From the NCBI RefSeq assembly GCF_016907535.1, contig NZ_JAFBCF010000001.1, positions 3,534,001 to 3,598,000 of the forward strand: a stretch of 64,000 bases of DNA. The letters are read 5' to 3'. This document shows, piece by piece, positions 1 through 9,344 of the stretch (the first letter of the stretch is position 1; every line of letters starts with the position of its first letter). Source of the stretch: Microlunatus panaciterrae. GTDB taxonomy: Bacteria; Actinomycetota; Actinomycetes; Propionibacteriales; Propionibacteriaceae. Under the pieces are notes generated by a model that did not search any database, was not told where the DNA came from, and saw nothing but the letters and a program-made list of their open reading frames with translations. Made by a program: the position numbers and the translations under genes.

Positions 1-5
1 TGGAG

Positions 6-476
6 GTGAACTTGACGGACTGGCTCGGTGACAATGCGTGGGCGCTCTGGTTGAGTATCGCCTTCCTGCTGGCGATCGCCGAGATCCTGTCGCTCGACCT
101 GGTGTTGATCATGCTCGCCGCCGGCGCTCTGGCCGGGGCCGGGGTCGCGGTCCTCGCCCCTGGACTGTGGTGGCTGCAGGTCCTGGTGGCCGCTGCGGTG
201 GCCGTCGGGATGCTGATGCTGCTTCGGCCGACGGTGATGCGCAGGGTCCGCAACATGCCCGGCTACCGTTCGTCCACCGCCAAGATGGTGGGCAGCACCG
301 GCATCGCCACCTCCGACATCACCCGCAGCGGCGGCGAGATCAAGGTCGACGGTCAGCTCTGGTCCGCGCGTGCTTTCGACCCCAGTGCGGAGATCGCCGC
401 CGGTGACGAGGTCGAGGTGTACGAGATCGACGGCGCTATCGCCGTGGTCTACCCCAAGCACGAACAGCTGCCCTGA
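6..476 (+). CDS. NfeD-like membrane protein
   Basis: A 156-residue protein with two or three hydrophobic segments in residues 10-75 and a soluble C-terminal domain (about 92-156) of the OB-fold type found in short NfeD proteins. Such proteins act beside SPFH/stomatin proteins in membrane microdomains and protein quality control. The SPFH gene starts 17 bases downstream, which supports the pairing. The GTG start at 6 lies at the window edge, directly after a GGAGG sequence that would be too close for a good ribosome site, so a start further upstream outside the window cannot be excluded. Confidence 0.85.
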   Translation: MNLTDWLGDNAWALWLSIAFLLAIAEILSLDLVLIMLAAGALAGAGVAVLAPGLWWLQVLVAAAVAVGMLMLLRPTVMRRVRNMPGYRSSTAKMVGSTGIATSDITRSGGEIKVDGQLWSARAFDPSAEIAAGDEVEVYEIDGAIAVVYPKHEQLP

Positions 477-493
477 AACATGGGAAACGACAG

Positions 494-1678
494 ATGGGAA
501 ACGACGTGAACCCCGCAGGTCTCATCGCGCTCTTGATCGCGATCCTCGCGCTGGCCTTCTTCCTCGGCAGTGCCATCCGGGTGATCAGACAGCAGCGTGT
601 CGGGGTGGTCGAGCGCCTGGGCAAGTTCAACCGGATGCTCGAGCCAGGCCCCCATCTGCTGGTGCCGATCGTCGACAAGGTGCGCTACAACATCGACATG
701 CGCGAGGCGGTGGTGCCGTTCCCGCCGCAGGGCGTGATCACCGAGGACAACCTGATGGTCAACATCGACTCGGTAATCTACTTCCAGGTGATCGACCCGG
801 TCCGCGCCGCCTACGAGGCGCAGGACTACATCAAGGCGATCGAGCAACTGACCATGACGACGCTGCGCAACATCATCGGTGGCCTGGACCTGGAGCAGGC
901 ACTGGTCAGCCGGGAGGAGATCAACCAGAAGCTGCGGGTGGTGCTGGACGAGGCGACCGGGAAGTGGGGCATCAAGGTCAACCGGGTCGAGCTGCGCGCC
1001 ATCGATCCGCCGGCGACGATCCGGGACGCGATGGAGAAGGGTGCCCGGGCCGAGCGGGACAAGCGGGCCGCGATCCTGATCGCCGAGGGCCAGCGGCAGT
1101 CCCAGATCCTGTCGGCCGGCGGTGACCGTGAGTCGGCCATCCTGCGGGCCCAGGGTGAGCGGGAGTCCCAGGTGCTGCGGGCGCAGGCCGACCGGCAGGC
1201 CCAGATGCTGCGGGCCGAGGGCGAGGCTCAGGCGATCACCACCGTGTTCAACGCGATCCACGCCGGCCAGCCCGACCAGGCGCTGCTGGCCTACCAGTAC
1301 ATGCAGATGCTGCCCAGCATCGCCCGCGGCGACGCCAACAAGGTGTGGATCGTGCCGAGCGAGCTGAACAAGGCGCTGGAGGGTCTCGGAAGTGCCGTCA
1401 GCGGCATCTCCTCGGCGATCCCGGCTGCGGCGAAGGGAACGTTCCAGGCACCGGAGAAGATCGACGTCCAGGCCGAGATCGCCACCCAGAAGGACGAAGA
1501 GGCCGAGGCGACCGAACGGACCGTGCAGGCGGCCATCGCGGCGGCGGCCGAGCTGGAGAAGAACCCGCTGATCGGTGGCCGGCGGACGACGCCGGCGTCG
1601 CTGTCAGCCGGGGCACCCGCCGCCCCGCAGGCCGACACAGTCGAGGGCACGGCGCACGAGAGCACCCCTGGTTCGTGA
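494..1678 (+). CDS. SPFH/band 7 (stomatin/QmcA-like) membrane protein
   Basis: Residues 8-27 form an N-terminal membrane anchor, residues about 30-190 the SPFH (PHB) domain, and residues about 180-260 a long charged coiled coil with repeating RAQGERES / RAQADRQA units. The C-terminal 120 residues are Ala/Glu rich. The length (394) fits paraslipin/QmcA proteins, which oligomerise on the cytoplasmic membrane and modulate membrane proteases and lipid microdomains. It forms an operon with the NfeD gene upstream; its stop overlaps the GTG of the next permease gene. Family assignment is firm; the exact client is unknown. Confidence 0.92.
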   Translation: MGNDVNPAGLIALLIAILALAFFLGSAIRVIRQQRVGVVERLGKFNRMLEPGPHLLVPIVDKVRYNIDMREAVVPFPPQGVITEDNLMVNIDSVIYFQVIDPVRAAYEAQDYIKAIEQLTMTTLRNIIGGLDLEQALVSREEINQKLRVVLDEATGKWGIKVNRVELRAIDPPATIRDAMEKGARAERDKRAAILIAEGQRQSQILSAGGDRESAILRAQGERESQVLRAQADRQAQMLRAEGEAQAITTVFNAIHAGQPDQALLAYQYMQMLPSIARGDANKVWIVPSELNKALEGLGSAVSGISSAIPAAAKGTFQAPEKIDVQAEIATQKDEEAEATERTVQAAIAAAAELEKNPLIGGRRTTPASLSAGAPAAPQADTVEGTAHESTPGS

Positions 1679-2445
1679 GCCTCTGGGAGCTGCTGGCGCT
1701 GCTGGGCGCCGGTACGGCCGCGGGCCTGATCAACACCGTGGTGGGCTCGGGCACCCTGGTGACGTTTCCGACCCTGCTGGCGCTCGGCGTGCCACCGGTG
1801 ATCGCCAACGTGTCCAACACCGTCGGTCTGGCACCGGGGTCGCTGTCGGGCGCCTGGTCGATGCGAGACGAGCTCAAGGGCCAGCGCAGCCGGGTGCTGC
1901 GACTGGGCCTGGCCTCGCTGATCGGCGGCATCGTCGGGGCGCTGCTGCTGCTGAGGCTGCCGTCCTCGGCCTTCGACGCGATCGTGCCGGTACTGATCGG
2001 GCTCGGCTGCCTGTTGGTGATCATCCAGCCCCGGCTGTCCCGGATGGTCACCGCCCGCCGAGAGCGCCAGGGCATCCAGGTGGACCCTCCGCACGGCTCG
2101 CTGCCGATGTGGCTGGGGGTGGCCGGTACCGGCGTCTACGGCGGCTACTTCGGCGCGGCCCAGGGTGTGCTGCTGCTGGCTGTGATGGGGATCGGGCTGG
2201 ACGAGACGCTGCCGAGGATCAACGCCGTCAAGAACGTGCTCGCCTTCATCGTCAACGGCATCGCCGCGGTGATCTTCATCGCCATCTCCGACGTCAACTG
2301 GTGGGCCGCCGGGGCCATCGCCGTCGGCGCTGTCGTCGGTGCCCAGGTCGGCGGCCGGGTCGGACGCCGGTTGCCGCCGACGGTGTACCGGGTGATCATC
2401 GTCACAGTCGGGGTGGCTGCGATCATCAGCCTCTTGTCCAGCTGA
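1675..2445 (+). CDS. TSUP family (TauE/SafE) permease
   Basis: A 256-residue polytopic membrane protein with the TSUP signature near the N terminus (AAGLINTVVGSGTLVTFPTL) and a repeated, related segment after the central loop (GVYGGYFGAAQGVLLL). Members move sulfite, sulfonates or other organic anions across the membrane. The GTG at 1675 overlaps the stop of the SPFH gene (GTGA), so translational coupling is likely; an open frame continues upstream to 1345 but only as antisense-like shadow of the SPFH gene. Substrate cannot be read from sequence. A second, diverged TSUP gene lies at 35229. Confidence 0.88.
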   Translation: MSLWELLALLGAGTAAGLINTVVGSGTLVTFPTLLALGVPPVIANVSNTVGLAPGSLSGAWSMRDELKGQRSRVLRLGLASLIGGIVGALLLLRLPSSAFDAIVPVLIGLGCLLVIIQPRLSRMVTARRERQGIQVDPPHGSLPMWLGVAGTGVYGGYFGAAQGVLLLAVMGIGLDETLPRINAVKNVLAFIVNGIAAVIFIAISDVNWWAAGAIAVGAVVGAQVGGRVGRRLPPTVYRVIIVTVGVAAIISLLSS

Positions 2446-2560
2446 TGGAATGTGTGCCCGCCGCGGCCTAGCCGGAGCGAGGACGGTGCCCTGATCTGCA
2501 AGGCTGTAGGTCGCGCCCAACGCGCGTGAACACCATCCTCACCAGTTCCCGGAGTGCTGA

Positions 2561-5500
2561 ATGCATAGTGACCGTATCCAGATCGAGCGACGCCTCGACC
2601 GCATCCTCAACGAGCGACTGAAGCCGGCGGTGTATCCCGAGTCGGTGCCGCTGACGGTGGGCCGCTGGGACGCCCCGGGCGAACCGGTCCCGGTCAGCGA
2701 GGGCCTGGCGGCACCGTTCAAGCCGGCCGCGGTCGGCGATGCGTGGGGCGCCCCCTGGGGCACCACCTGGCTCGAGCTCACGGCCGAGGTGCCGGCCGAC
2801 TGGGCCGGCCGCACCCTGGAGTGCGTCATCGACCTCGGTTTCGCCGGCACCGGCCCCGGGTTCGCCGCCGAAGGTCTGGCGTACCGCCCGGATGGCACCG
2901 TGGTCAAGGGCCTGCACCCGTACAACACCTGGCTGCCGGTGGACGCGGGAAGCACCGAGGTGCACTACTTCGTGGAGGCCGCCTCCAACCCGCAGATCAC
3001 CATGCGGGTGCCGACCGATATCGGCGACGTCCAGACGGCACCCAGGCAGCCGATCTACACCCTCAGCCGGTTCGACCTCGCCGTGGTCGACCTGGAGGTC
3101 CGCGAGCTGGTCAGCGACCTCGACGTGCTCGGCCAGCTGGCTGCACAGGTCGACCCCGACCAACCTCGGGGACACCAGATCCGGGCCGCGATCTCGGACG
3201 CGCTGGACGCCATCGACCTGCACGACATCGCCGGCACCGCAGCCGCCGCCCGCGCCATACTGGCCCCGATGCTGGCCAGCCCCGCCCACGCCAGCGCCCA
3301 CCGGCTGAGCGCCGTCGGGCACGCGCACATCGACTCGGCCTGGCTCTGGCCGCTGCGCGAGACCGTGCGCAAGGTGGCCCGGACCTGCTCCAATGTGACC
3401 CAGCTGATGGACGACCACCCGGAGCTGGTGTTCGCCATGTCGCAGGCGCAGCAGCTGGCCTGGATCTCCGAACACCGCCCGGAGGTGTTCACCCGGGTGA
3501 AGGAGAAGATCGAGGCCGGCCAGTTCATCCCGGTCGGCGGCATGTGGGTCGAGTCCGACACCAACATGCCCGGCGGCGAGGCGATGGCCCGCCAGTTCAT
3601 CCACGGGAAGCGCTACTTCCTGGAGGAGTTCGGCATCGACACGCCGGAGGTCTGGCTGCCCGACACCTTCGGCTACTCGGCCGCGCTGCCGCAGCTGATC
3701 GCGCTGTCCGGCTCGCGCTGGTTCCTGACCCAGAAGATCTCCTGGAACAAGACCAACGTGTTCCCGCACCACACCTTCTGGTGGGAGGGGATCGACGGCA
3801 CCCGGATCTTCACCCACTTCCCGCCGGTCGACACCTACAACTCCGACCTGTCCGGGGCGGAGCTGGCCCTCGCCAGCCGGCAGTTCGCCGACAAGGCCCG
3901 GGCCAACCACTCGCTGGTGCCGTTCGGCTACGGCGACGGTGGCGGCGGCCCGACCCGGGAGATGATCGCCCGGGCACAGCGCACGGCCGACCTGGAGGGA
4001 TCCCCGCGGGTGACGATCGAGACCCCGGCCAGCTTCTTCCAGAAGGCGGAGGAGGACTACGCCGATGCGCCCGTCTGGTGGGGCGAGCTCTACCTCGAGA
4101 TCCACCGCGGCACGTACACCTCCAACGCCAAGATCAAGCAGGGGAACCGGCGCAGCGAGCACCTGCTCCGCGAGGCCGAGCTGTGGTCGACGCTGGCCAC
4201 CCTCCGGCACGGCGCCGAGTACCCGTACGCGACGCTGGACCGGCTGTGGAAGACGGTGCTGCTGCACCAGTTCCACGACATCCTGCCCGGGTCGTCGATC
4301 GCCTGGGTGAACCGCGAGGCACGCGACACCTACGCCGCGGTGGCGGCCGAGCTGGAGCAGCTGATCGCCGAGGCGCTGGCCGTGCTGGCCGCAGACGGCG
4401 ACCGGGAGCTGGTGTTCAACGCCAACCCGCACGCCCGTAACGGGGTGCCGGCACTCGGCGCCGGCCCGGTTGCGGTCGCCGCGGCCGGCACGCTGACGCC
4501 GGCGGACGGGGGCTTCGTGCTCGACAACGGCGTGGTCACGGCCACCCTGGACGTCGAGGGTCTGCTGACCAGTGTCGTCGACCGGTCCAGCGGCCGGGAC
4601 GCAATCGCCCCCGGGGAGGTCGGCAACCTGCTGCAGCTGCACCAGGACGTGCCGAACGATTGGGACGCCTGGGATGTCGACTCGTTCTATCGGCACACCG
4701 TGACGGACCTGCGGACCGCGGAGACAGTCGAACCGGCCGACCTCGGTGACGGGGCGGTCGGGGTCCGGATCATCCGGCGTCACGGCGCGTCGACGTTCAG
4801 CACCGTGGTGGCGCTGCGGCCGGGCTCGGCCAGCCTCGACATCGAGCTCGACGTCGACTGGCAGGAGCGCGAGACCTTCCTGAAGGCCGGTTTCGGTCTC
4901 GACGTCCGCGCCGAGGACTCCAGCTCGGAGACCCAGTTCGGCCACGTCAAGCGCGCCACCCACCAGAACACCACCTGGGAGGCGGCGAAGTTCGAGATCT
5001 GCGCGCACCGGTTCCTCCATGTGGCCGAGCCGGGCTTCGGTGTCGCGCTGGTCAACGACTCCACCTACGGCCACGACGTGACCCGCGACATCCGCGCCGA
5101 CGGCGGCACCACAACGACGGTCCGGCTGTCCCTGCTCCGCTCACCACGCTGGCCGGACCCGGAGACGGACCTCGGCCGGCACGTGCTGCGTTACGGCATC
5201 GTGCCCGGCGCCGAGATCGGAGACGCCGTCCGGGAGGGCTACGACATCAACCTGCCGGAGCGCACCGTCACCGGCGGTGCGACCGAGGTCGATCCGGTGG
5301 TGTCGGTGGACACGCCGGACGTGGTGGTCGAGGCGGTCAAGCTGGCCGAGGACCAGAGCGGGGATGTGGTGGTGCGGCTGTACGCGGCCACCGGCGGCCG
5401 GGCCACGGCCACGGTCCGGTCCGGATTCGAGGCGGCCTCGGTGCAGTCGGTCGACCTGCTCGAGCGGCCGCTGGACATCGGGCAGAGCTGGGACGACCCG

Positions 5501-5563
5501 GCCGCGGTGACGATCCGCTTCCGGCCGTTCCAGATCGTGACGCTGCGCTACCTGCGCGGCTGA
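2561..5563 (+). CDS. Alpha-mannosidase, glycoside hydrolase family 38
   Basis: A 1000-residue cytosolic-type GH38 enzyme with no signal peptide. Zinc-site motif H254-x-H256-x-D258 lies at the start of the catalytic domain, the nucleophile region WLPDTFGYS places the catalytic Asp at about residue 368, and YGDGGGGPT follows near 465. After the three-helix middle domain come the C-terminal beta-sandwich domains. The overall style resembles the MAN2C1 / fungal cytosolic mannosidase branch, which trims free alpha-mannosides. ATG at 2561 is the first good start; the gene stands alone between a permease and a convergent YbaK gene, so its substrate source is not indicated by context. Confidence 0.93.
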   Translation: MHSDRIQIERRLDRILNERLKPAVYPESVPLTVGRWDAPGEPVPVSEGLAAPFKPAAVGDAWGAPWGTTWLELTAEVPADWAGRTLECVIDLGFAGTGPGFAAEGLAYRPDGTVVKGLHPYNTWLPVDAGSTEVHYFVEAASNPQITMRVPTDIGDVQTAPRQPIYTLSRFDLAVVDLEVRELVSDLDVLGQLAAQVDPDQPRGHQIRAAISDALDAIDLHDIAGTAAAARAILAPMLASPAHASAHRLSAVGHAHIDSAWLWPLRETVRKVARTCSNVTQLMDDHPELVFAMSQAQQLAWISEHRPEVFTRVKEKIEAGQFIPVGGMWVESDTNMPGGEAMARQFIHGKRYFLEEFGIDTPEVWLPDTFGYSAALPQLIALSGSRWFLTQKISWNKTNVFPHHTFWWEGIDGTRIFTHFPPVDTYNSDLSGAELALASRQFADKARANHSLVPFGYGDGGGGPTREMIARAQRTADLEGSPRVTIETPASFFQKAEEDYADAPVWWGELYLEIHRGTYTSNAKIKQGNRRSEHLLREAELWSTLATLRHGAEYPYATLDRLWKTVLLHQFHDILPGSSIAWVNREARDTYAAVAAELEQLIAEALAVLAADGDRELVFNANPHARNGVPALGAGPVAVAAAGTLTPADGGFVLDNGVVTATLDVEGLLTSVVDRSSGRDAIAPGEVGNLLQLHQDVPNDWDAWDVDSFYRHTVTDLRTAETVEPADLGDGAVGVRIIRRHGASTFSTVVALRPGSASLDIELDVDWQERETFLKAGFGLDVRAEDSSSETQFGHVKRATHQNTTWEAAKFEICAHRFLHVAEPGFGVALVNDSTYGHDVTRDIRADGGTTTTVRLSLLRSPRWPDPETDLGRHVLRYGIVPGAEIGDAVREGYDINLPERTVTGGATEVDPVVSVDTPDVVVEAVKLAEDQSGDVVVRLYAATGGRATATVRSGFEAASVQSVDLLERPLDIGQSWDDPAAVTIRFRPFQIVTLRYLRG

Positions 5564-5572
5564 CCGTTGGGG

Positions 5573-6121
5573 CTAGCCCCGCTGCGCCAGGTCCAGCACC
5601 TGCGCAGCGGGCAGCCTTGCGGTGGCGGCTCCGCGGATCGCGATCTTGCTGCCGCGGATGCCGCTGCCGACCACGACCCACTCGCTGTCGGTGACGGCGG
5701 TGTCGACCAGCAGCGGCCAGTCGGCCGGTAGCCCGATCGGGGTGATCCCGCCGTACTCCATCGAGGTCCGGGCCACCGCCTCCGTCATTGCTGCGAAGGA
5801 GATCTTGCGTACGTCCAGGTGGCGGCGGACCGTCTTGTTGACGTCGGCCCGGTCGGTGGCGAGCACCAGGCAGGCGGCCAGCGTGGAGACCTCGCCTCGG
5901 CGGCCGGCGACGACGACACAGTTGGCCGACACCTGCAGTGGCACTGCGTACGCCTCGCAGAAGGCGGCGGTGTCGGCCAGGTCGGGGTCGATCGGAGCCA
6001 CGAACGCATCCGGCACCGAGGCGACCGCGCCGGCGACCGGAGCCGCCAACAGCTCCGGGTGGTCGACCGCCGGCAGCCAGCGCAGCGTGCCGATCTCGGG
6101 TGGGGCAGAGAAGTCGGACAT
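5573..6121 (-). CDS. YbaK/EbsC-type aminoacyl-tRNA deacylase domain protein
   Basis: A 182-residue single-domain protein of the YbaK/ProX/INS superfamily, which hydrolyses mischarged aminoacyl-tRNAs in trans. The family-typical core is visible: VNKTVRRHLDVRKISFA with the conserved Lys, then TSMEYGGITPIGLP and a C-terminal VVVGSGIRGSKIAI strand/loop. It ends 9 bases from the stop of the convergent mannosidase gene and is preceded by the SatD/membrane gene pair on the same strand, separated by only nine bases. Which tRNA is edited cannot be told. Confidence 0.87.
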   Translation of the reverse strand: MSDFSAPPEIGTLRWLPAVDHPELLAAPVAGAVASVPDAFVAPIDPDLADTAAFCEAYAVPLQVSANCVVVAGRRGEVSTLAACLVLATDRADVNKTVRRHLDVRKISFAAMTEAVARTSMEYGGITPIGLPADWPLLVDTAVTDSEWVVVGSGIRGSKIAIRGAATARLPAAQVLDLAQRG

Positions 6122-6130
6122 CTGGCCAGG

Positions 6131-6697
6131 CTAGCGCCACACCACCAGGGCGACGCCGGCACAGGCCGCCGCCCAGCCGATGCTGGCGAAGGTGCCGATG
6201 ATGAACCGCTCGGCGGCGCCGGTGCTCTGGAAGGTCTTCAGCTCCGGGTAGCGGGCGAGCCCCTTGACGGCCAGGATGACGGCGATGCCGTCCGGCCAGC
6301 CGGCCAACAGCGAGGCGACGATCCCGACCCGTTCCAGTGCGCCGATCCAGGTCCCACCGCGCAGCACGTTGCGTTGCACCCGCTGCGGGGTGGGCCGCGA
6401 CGCGGCGTCGGCCAGACCCAGCACCGAGGTGGTGAAGGCGCCGCCGGTCAGTACCGCAGCCAGGCAGCTCACCCCGACGGTCAGCCAGGACCAGACTCCC
6501 TCGGTGCCGTTGCCCCACCGGCCGAGCAGGGCGATCGCCGTAGTGGCGACAACCAGGACGACGATGACCGCGATCAGTGCCGTGGTCCGGGCGAACAGCG
6601 GCCTGGCCTGCCGTGGCCGAGGTGGCAGCCAGACGACGATGCTGGCCAGGCTCAGCAGCAGCCAGCAGAGCAGGGCCAGCAGGGTCGATGCCGTCAC
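6131..6697 (-). CDS. Hypothetical integral membrane protein paired with SatD
   Basis: A 188-residue protein with four evident hydrophobic segments (about residues 4-22, 32-52, 62-85 and 160-187). GTG at 6697 overlaps the stop of the SatD-family gene by four bases, so the two are translationally coupled. The segment following the third helix (about residues 95-155) is hydrophilic with a conserved-looking KGLARYPELKTF stretch ahead of the last helix. I recognise no named family with certainty. Context makes it the membrane partner of the DNA-binding-like SatD protein. Confidence 0.82.
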   Translation of the reverse strand: MTASTLLALLCWLLLSLASIVVWLPPRPRQARPLFARTTALIAVIVVLVVATTAIALLGRWGNGTEGVWSWLTVGVSCLAAVLTGGAFTTSVLGLADAASRPTPQRVQRNVLRGGTWIGALERVGIVASLLAGWPDGIAVILAVKGLARYPELKTFQSTGAAERFIIGTFASIGWAAACAGVALVVWR

Positions 6698-7326
6698 CGG
6701 CCGGCCCCTCCGGTGGCGGCCTTCCTGCCGGTGGAGATCGCCTCGGCCCGATCCAACAGTCGGGCCAGCACCGGGAGGGCGTCGCTCTCCACCGCCCAGT
6801 TGGCGGCCGCCAGTCGCTGTCCCACCGCCTGCCGGCTGATCTTCAGCGTCTCGGCCACCTCCGCCATGGTGGCACCGGCGTTCATCAGGTCGACCGCGTC
6901 CCACCCCTGCTCGGAGCGTCGCTCCCGGATCGTGGCCAGCAGCTGGAGCACCACCTCGGCGTCCCGGGTCGCCTCCTCGGCCGGTGGGGCTCCGACGAAG
7001 CTGACATGGGTGACCTCCCGCTTGGCCTGGTCGACGGCCGTCCGGGCCGCGACGAAGGCCGGTCCACGTCCGGAACGGGTGTCGGCGGGCAATGGGGTGT
7101 CGACCGGGCCGATCCCCAGCCCGATGTGCCACTGGTTGCTGCGCATGAGCTCCAGCATGGCGGTGACGACCGACAGCGGGTCGTCCAACAGCCCCTGGAA
7201 CTCGTCGCCGATGGTGCGCTCGAATCCGAGCAGGGTGTCCAGAGTGGACAGCGCGGCCATGGCTTCGTCGACGGCATCGGGCAGGTTCCTGCTGTCGCGC
7301 TGGTCGACGGTCAGAACGTACGGCAT
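6694..7326 (-). CDS. SatD-family protein with C-terminal helix-turn-helix
   Basis: A 210-residue protein. The N-terminal part (1-130) resembles SatD-family proteins (TVDQRDSRN start, GDEFQGLLDDP, HIGLGIGPVDTPLP), and residues about 145-175 carry a helix-turn-helix-like segment (GATMAEVAETLKISRQAVGQ). The ATG at 7326 lies six bases after a TATCCT element, so it is probably read from a leaderless mRNA. It forms a two-gene operon with the downstream membrane protein. The family's biochemical role is not established; regulation of, or signalling with, the membrane partner is an inference. Confidence 0.78.
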   Translation of the reverse strand: MPYVLTVDQRDSRNLPDAVDEAMAALSTLDTLLGFERTIGDEFQGLLDDPLSVVTAMLELMRSNQWHIGLGIGPVDTPLPADTRSGRGPAFVAARTAVDQAKREVTHVSFVGAPPAEEATRDAEVVLQLLATIRERRSEQGWDAVDLMNAGATMAEVAETLKISRQAVGQRLAAANWAVESDALPVLARLLDRAEAISTGRKAATGGAGR

Positions 7327-7332
7327 AGGGCA

Positions 7333-7362
7333 AGGATAGAAACTTTCTGTGGTAGAGAACAA
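7333..7362 (-). promoter_or_regulatory. Candidate promoter of the SatD operon
   Basis: On the minus strand TTGTTC (7357-7362) and TATCCT (7333-7338) are separated by 18 bases. The expected transcription start coincides with the ATG at 7326, giving a leaderless transcript. Confidence 0.5.
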
Positions 7363-7412
7363 GGGGTGAGGCTTGCATCCACCATCTGGACGGGCCGCGG
7401 CGGCCGGACCGC

Positions 7413-7904
7413 ATGGCCGAGGATGGGCGGGTGAGCACCGCCGAGCCCTACCTCTCCGGACTGCAGCTGGCAGGCCGACGCGTCGTCGTGCTCGGCGGCG
7501 GCTCGGTGGCCCAGCGGCGCCTTCCTCGACTGCTGGAGGCCGGCGCGGACATCCGGCTGGTCTCCCCGGCGGTGACCCCGGCCATCGCCGAGCTCGCCCG
7601 TACCCGGCAGATCGTCTGGCATCGCCGCCGCTACGCGATCGGTGACCTGGCCGAGGCCTGGTACGTGTTGGTCGCGACGGACGATGAGACCAGCAACCGG
7701 GCCGCCTCGGTGGAGGCCGAGGCCAACCGGACCTTCTGTGTCCGTGCCGACCGTGCCGACCAGGCGACCGCCTGGACACCGGCCACCGGGCAGGTCGACG
7801 GCGTCCAGGTGGGGGTGCTGGCCGGCGGCGACCCGCGCCGGTCCCGTCAGGTGCGTGACCTGCTGGTGGACCGGCTGCACCGGCTGCGCCGGCTGGCCGC
7901 CTGA
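7413..7904 (+). CDS. Precorrin-2 dehydrogenase / sirohydrochlorin ferrochelatase-like protein
   Basis: A 163-residue protein with an N-terminal NAD-binding Rossmann motif (VVVLGGGSVAQRRL, about residues 24-37) and the CysG N-domain/Met8 layout (LLEAGADIRLVSP, VLVATDDETSN). These enzymes oxidise precorrin-2 to sirohydrochlorin in siroheme synthesis. It is shorter than Met8p (about 210 residues) and carries little of the C-terminal dimerisation/chelatase domain, so it may be dehydrogenase only. GTG at 7431 is an alternative start. The next gene begins three bases after its stop. Confidence 0.85.
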   Translation: MAEDGRVSTAEPYLSGLQLAGRRVVVLGGGSVAQRRLPRLLEAGADIRLVSPAVTPAIAELARTRQIVWHRRRYAIGDLAEAWYVLVATDDETSNRAASVEAEANRTFCVRADRADQATAWTPATGQVDGVQVGVLAGGDPRRSRQVRDLLVDRLHRLRRLAA

Positions 7905-7906
7905 CG

Positions 7907-8728
7907 GTGCTGGCCAGGGACCAGCGGGTCGCCGTCGAGTCGGCCGACGACCCCCGGCTCGGCGACTACGTCCGGCTCCGGGACGTGGCCCTGCGGCGGC
8001 ATCTGGAGAGCGATCGCGGGCTGTTCATCGCCGAAGGGGAGAAGGTCATCCGCCGCGCCGTCGACGCGGGCTACCGGCCGCGCTCGTTCCTGCTGGCCGA
8101 GCGCTGGCTGGCGTCGCTGGCCGACGTCCTCGCCCGGCACCCGAGCGTCCCGGTCTACGTCGTCACCGAGGCTCTGGCCGAGCAGGTCACCGGCTTCCAC
8201 GTGCACCGCGGTGCGCTGGCGTCGCTGCACCGGGAGGATCGGGACACCGAGGCCGGGCTGCTGTCGTCGGCTCGTCGGCTGGTCGTACTGGAGGACATCG
8301 TCGACCACACGAACGTCGGCGCCATCCTGCGCTCGGCCGCCGGCCTCGGCTGGGACGGCGCTCTGCTGGCGCCGCGGTCGGCCGACCCGCTCTACCGTCG
8401 CTCCATCAAGGTCAGCATGGGTGCGGTGTTCAGCCTGCCGTGGGCCCGGCTGGGCGACTGGGCTGGCGCCGTCGACCTGCTGAAGCGGTCCGGCTTCCTC
8501 ACGGTTGCGCTGGCCCTGACCGACGATGCGGTCGATCTGCGGCTGGTGCAGGAGGAGCTCCGGGCGGCCCCACGGAAGGTGGCGGTACTGCTCGGAACCG
8601 AGGGGTCCGGGCTGTCCGGGCGCTGGGTCGCCGAGGCCGACCGGGTCGCCGCCATCCCGATGCAGGCGGGGATCGACTCGCTCAACGTCGCCGCGGCCGC
8701 GGCCATCGCCTGCTGGTCGCTGGCCTGA
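7907..8728 (+). CDS. TrmH/SpoU-family RNA 2'-O-methyltransferase
   Basis: A 273-residue SPOUT methyltransferase with a substrate-binding N-terminal domain (residues 20-110) and a knotted C-terminal domain. Motif 1 (VVLEDIVDHTNVGAILRSA), motif 2 (VAVLLGTEGSGLS) and motif 3 (IPMQAGIDSLNVAAAAAI) are all present, so it should be an active AdoMet-dependent ribose methylase of rRNA or tRNA. GTG at 7907 follows the previous stop by two bases, indicating a two-gene operon. The target nucleotide is not evident. Confidence 0.92.
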   Translation: MLARDQRVAVESADDPRLGDYVRLRDVALRRHLESDRGLFIAEGEKVIRRAVDAGYRPRSFLLAERWLASLADVLARHPSVPVYVVTEALAEQVTGFHVHRGALASLHREDRDTEAGLLSSARRLVVLEDIVDHTNVGAILRSAAGLGWDGALLAPRSADPLYRRSIKVSMGAVFSLPWARLGDWAGAVDLLKRSGFLTVALALTDDAVDLRLVQEELRAAPRKVAVLLGTEGSGLSGRWVAEADRVAAIPMQAGIDSLNVAAAAAIACWSLA

Positions 8729-8750
8729 CCGGCCCCGGTCATCCCTCCCC

Positions 8751-9344
8751 TCAGTCATCCTCGTCGGGAACACGCGGCGAGACCGGCCAGTCGGCCGGGT
8801 AGTGGTCGGCGGCCGCCTCGTGCAGTGAGTACAGCTTCTTGCGGACCCGGCCGGCCAGCCGGTCACCGAAGACCACACCGTTGAGATGGTCGGTCTCGTG
8901 CTGCAGGCAACGCGCGAGCAGGCCGGTACCGCGCACCTCCACCGGGTTGCCGAACGCGTCGGTGCCGCGACAGACGGCGGTGTCCGGCCGGGACAGCGCG
9001 ACGTAGGCGCCGGGCAGCGACAGGCAGCCCTCCTCGGCGCTCTCCAGTCGGCGGTCCTTGCCCTCGGGCAGCTCGACCTCCGGATTGCAGACCACCCCCA
9101 CGTGCCGGACGTGGTCGTCGTCCGGGCAGTCGTAGACGAAGACGGCGAGGTCGACACCGACCTGGGTGGCCGCCAGACCGACACCCTCGGCCGCCTCCAT
9201 CGTCGCGAACATGTCGCGGACCAGCGCGTGCAGCGCAGCGCCGTACTCGGTCACCGGCTTGGTGCGGGCGTGCATCACCGGCGTTCCCCAGCGGGTGATG
9301 GGCAGCACGGTGCCGCCCTCGGTGAGCTCCTCCAGGGTGGTCAT
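8751..9344 (-). CDS. def: Peptide deformylase
   Basis: A 197-residue metal-dependent deformylase that removes the formyl group from nascent N-terminal fMet. All three signature motifs are present: [19 protein letters not shown], and the metal site QHETDHLNG (HExxH form). The start ATG overlaps the stop of the upstream amidohydrolase by four bases (ATGA), so the two are co-translated. The protein converges with the SpoU methyltransferase gene. Confidence 0.96.
   Translation of the reverse strand: MTTLEELTEGGTVLPITRWGTPVMHARTKPVTEYGAALHALVRDMFATMEAAEGVGLAATQVGVDLAVFVYDCPDDDHVRHVGVVCNPEVELPEGKDRRLESAEEGCLSLPGAYVALSRPDTAVCRGTDAFGNPVEVRGTGLLARCLQHETDHLNGVVFGDRLAGRVRKKLYSLHEAAADHYPADWPVSPRVPDEDD

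Noticed and set aside
2468-5074. 868-residue minus-strand open frame
   Set aside because: Antisense to the GH38 mannosidase; typical shadow frame in GC-rich DNA with His/Asp/Arg/Gly-rich composition and no domain.
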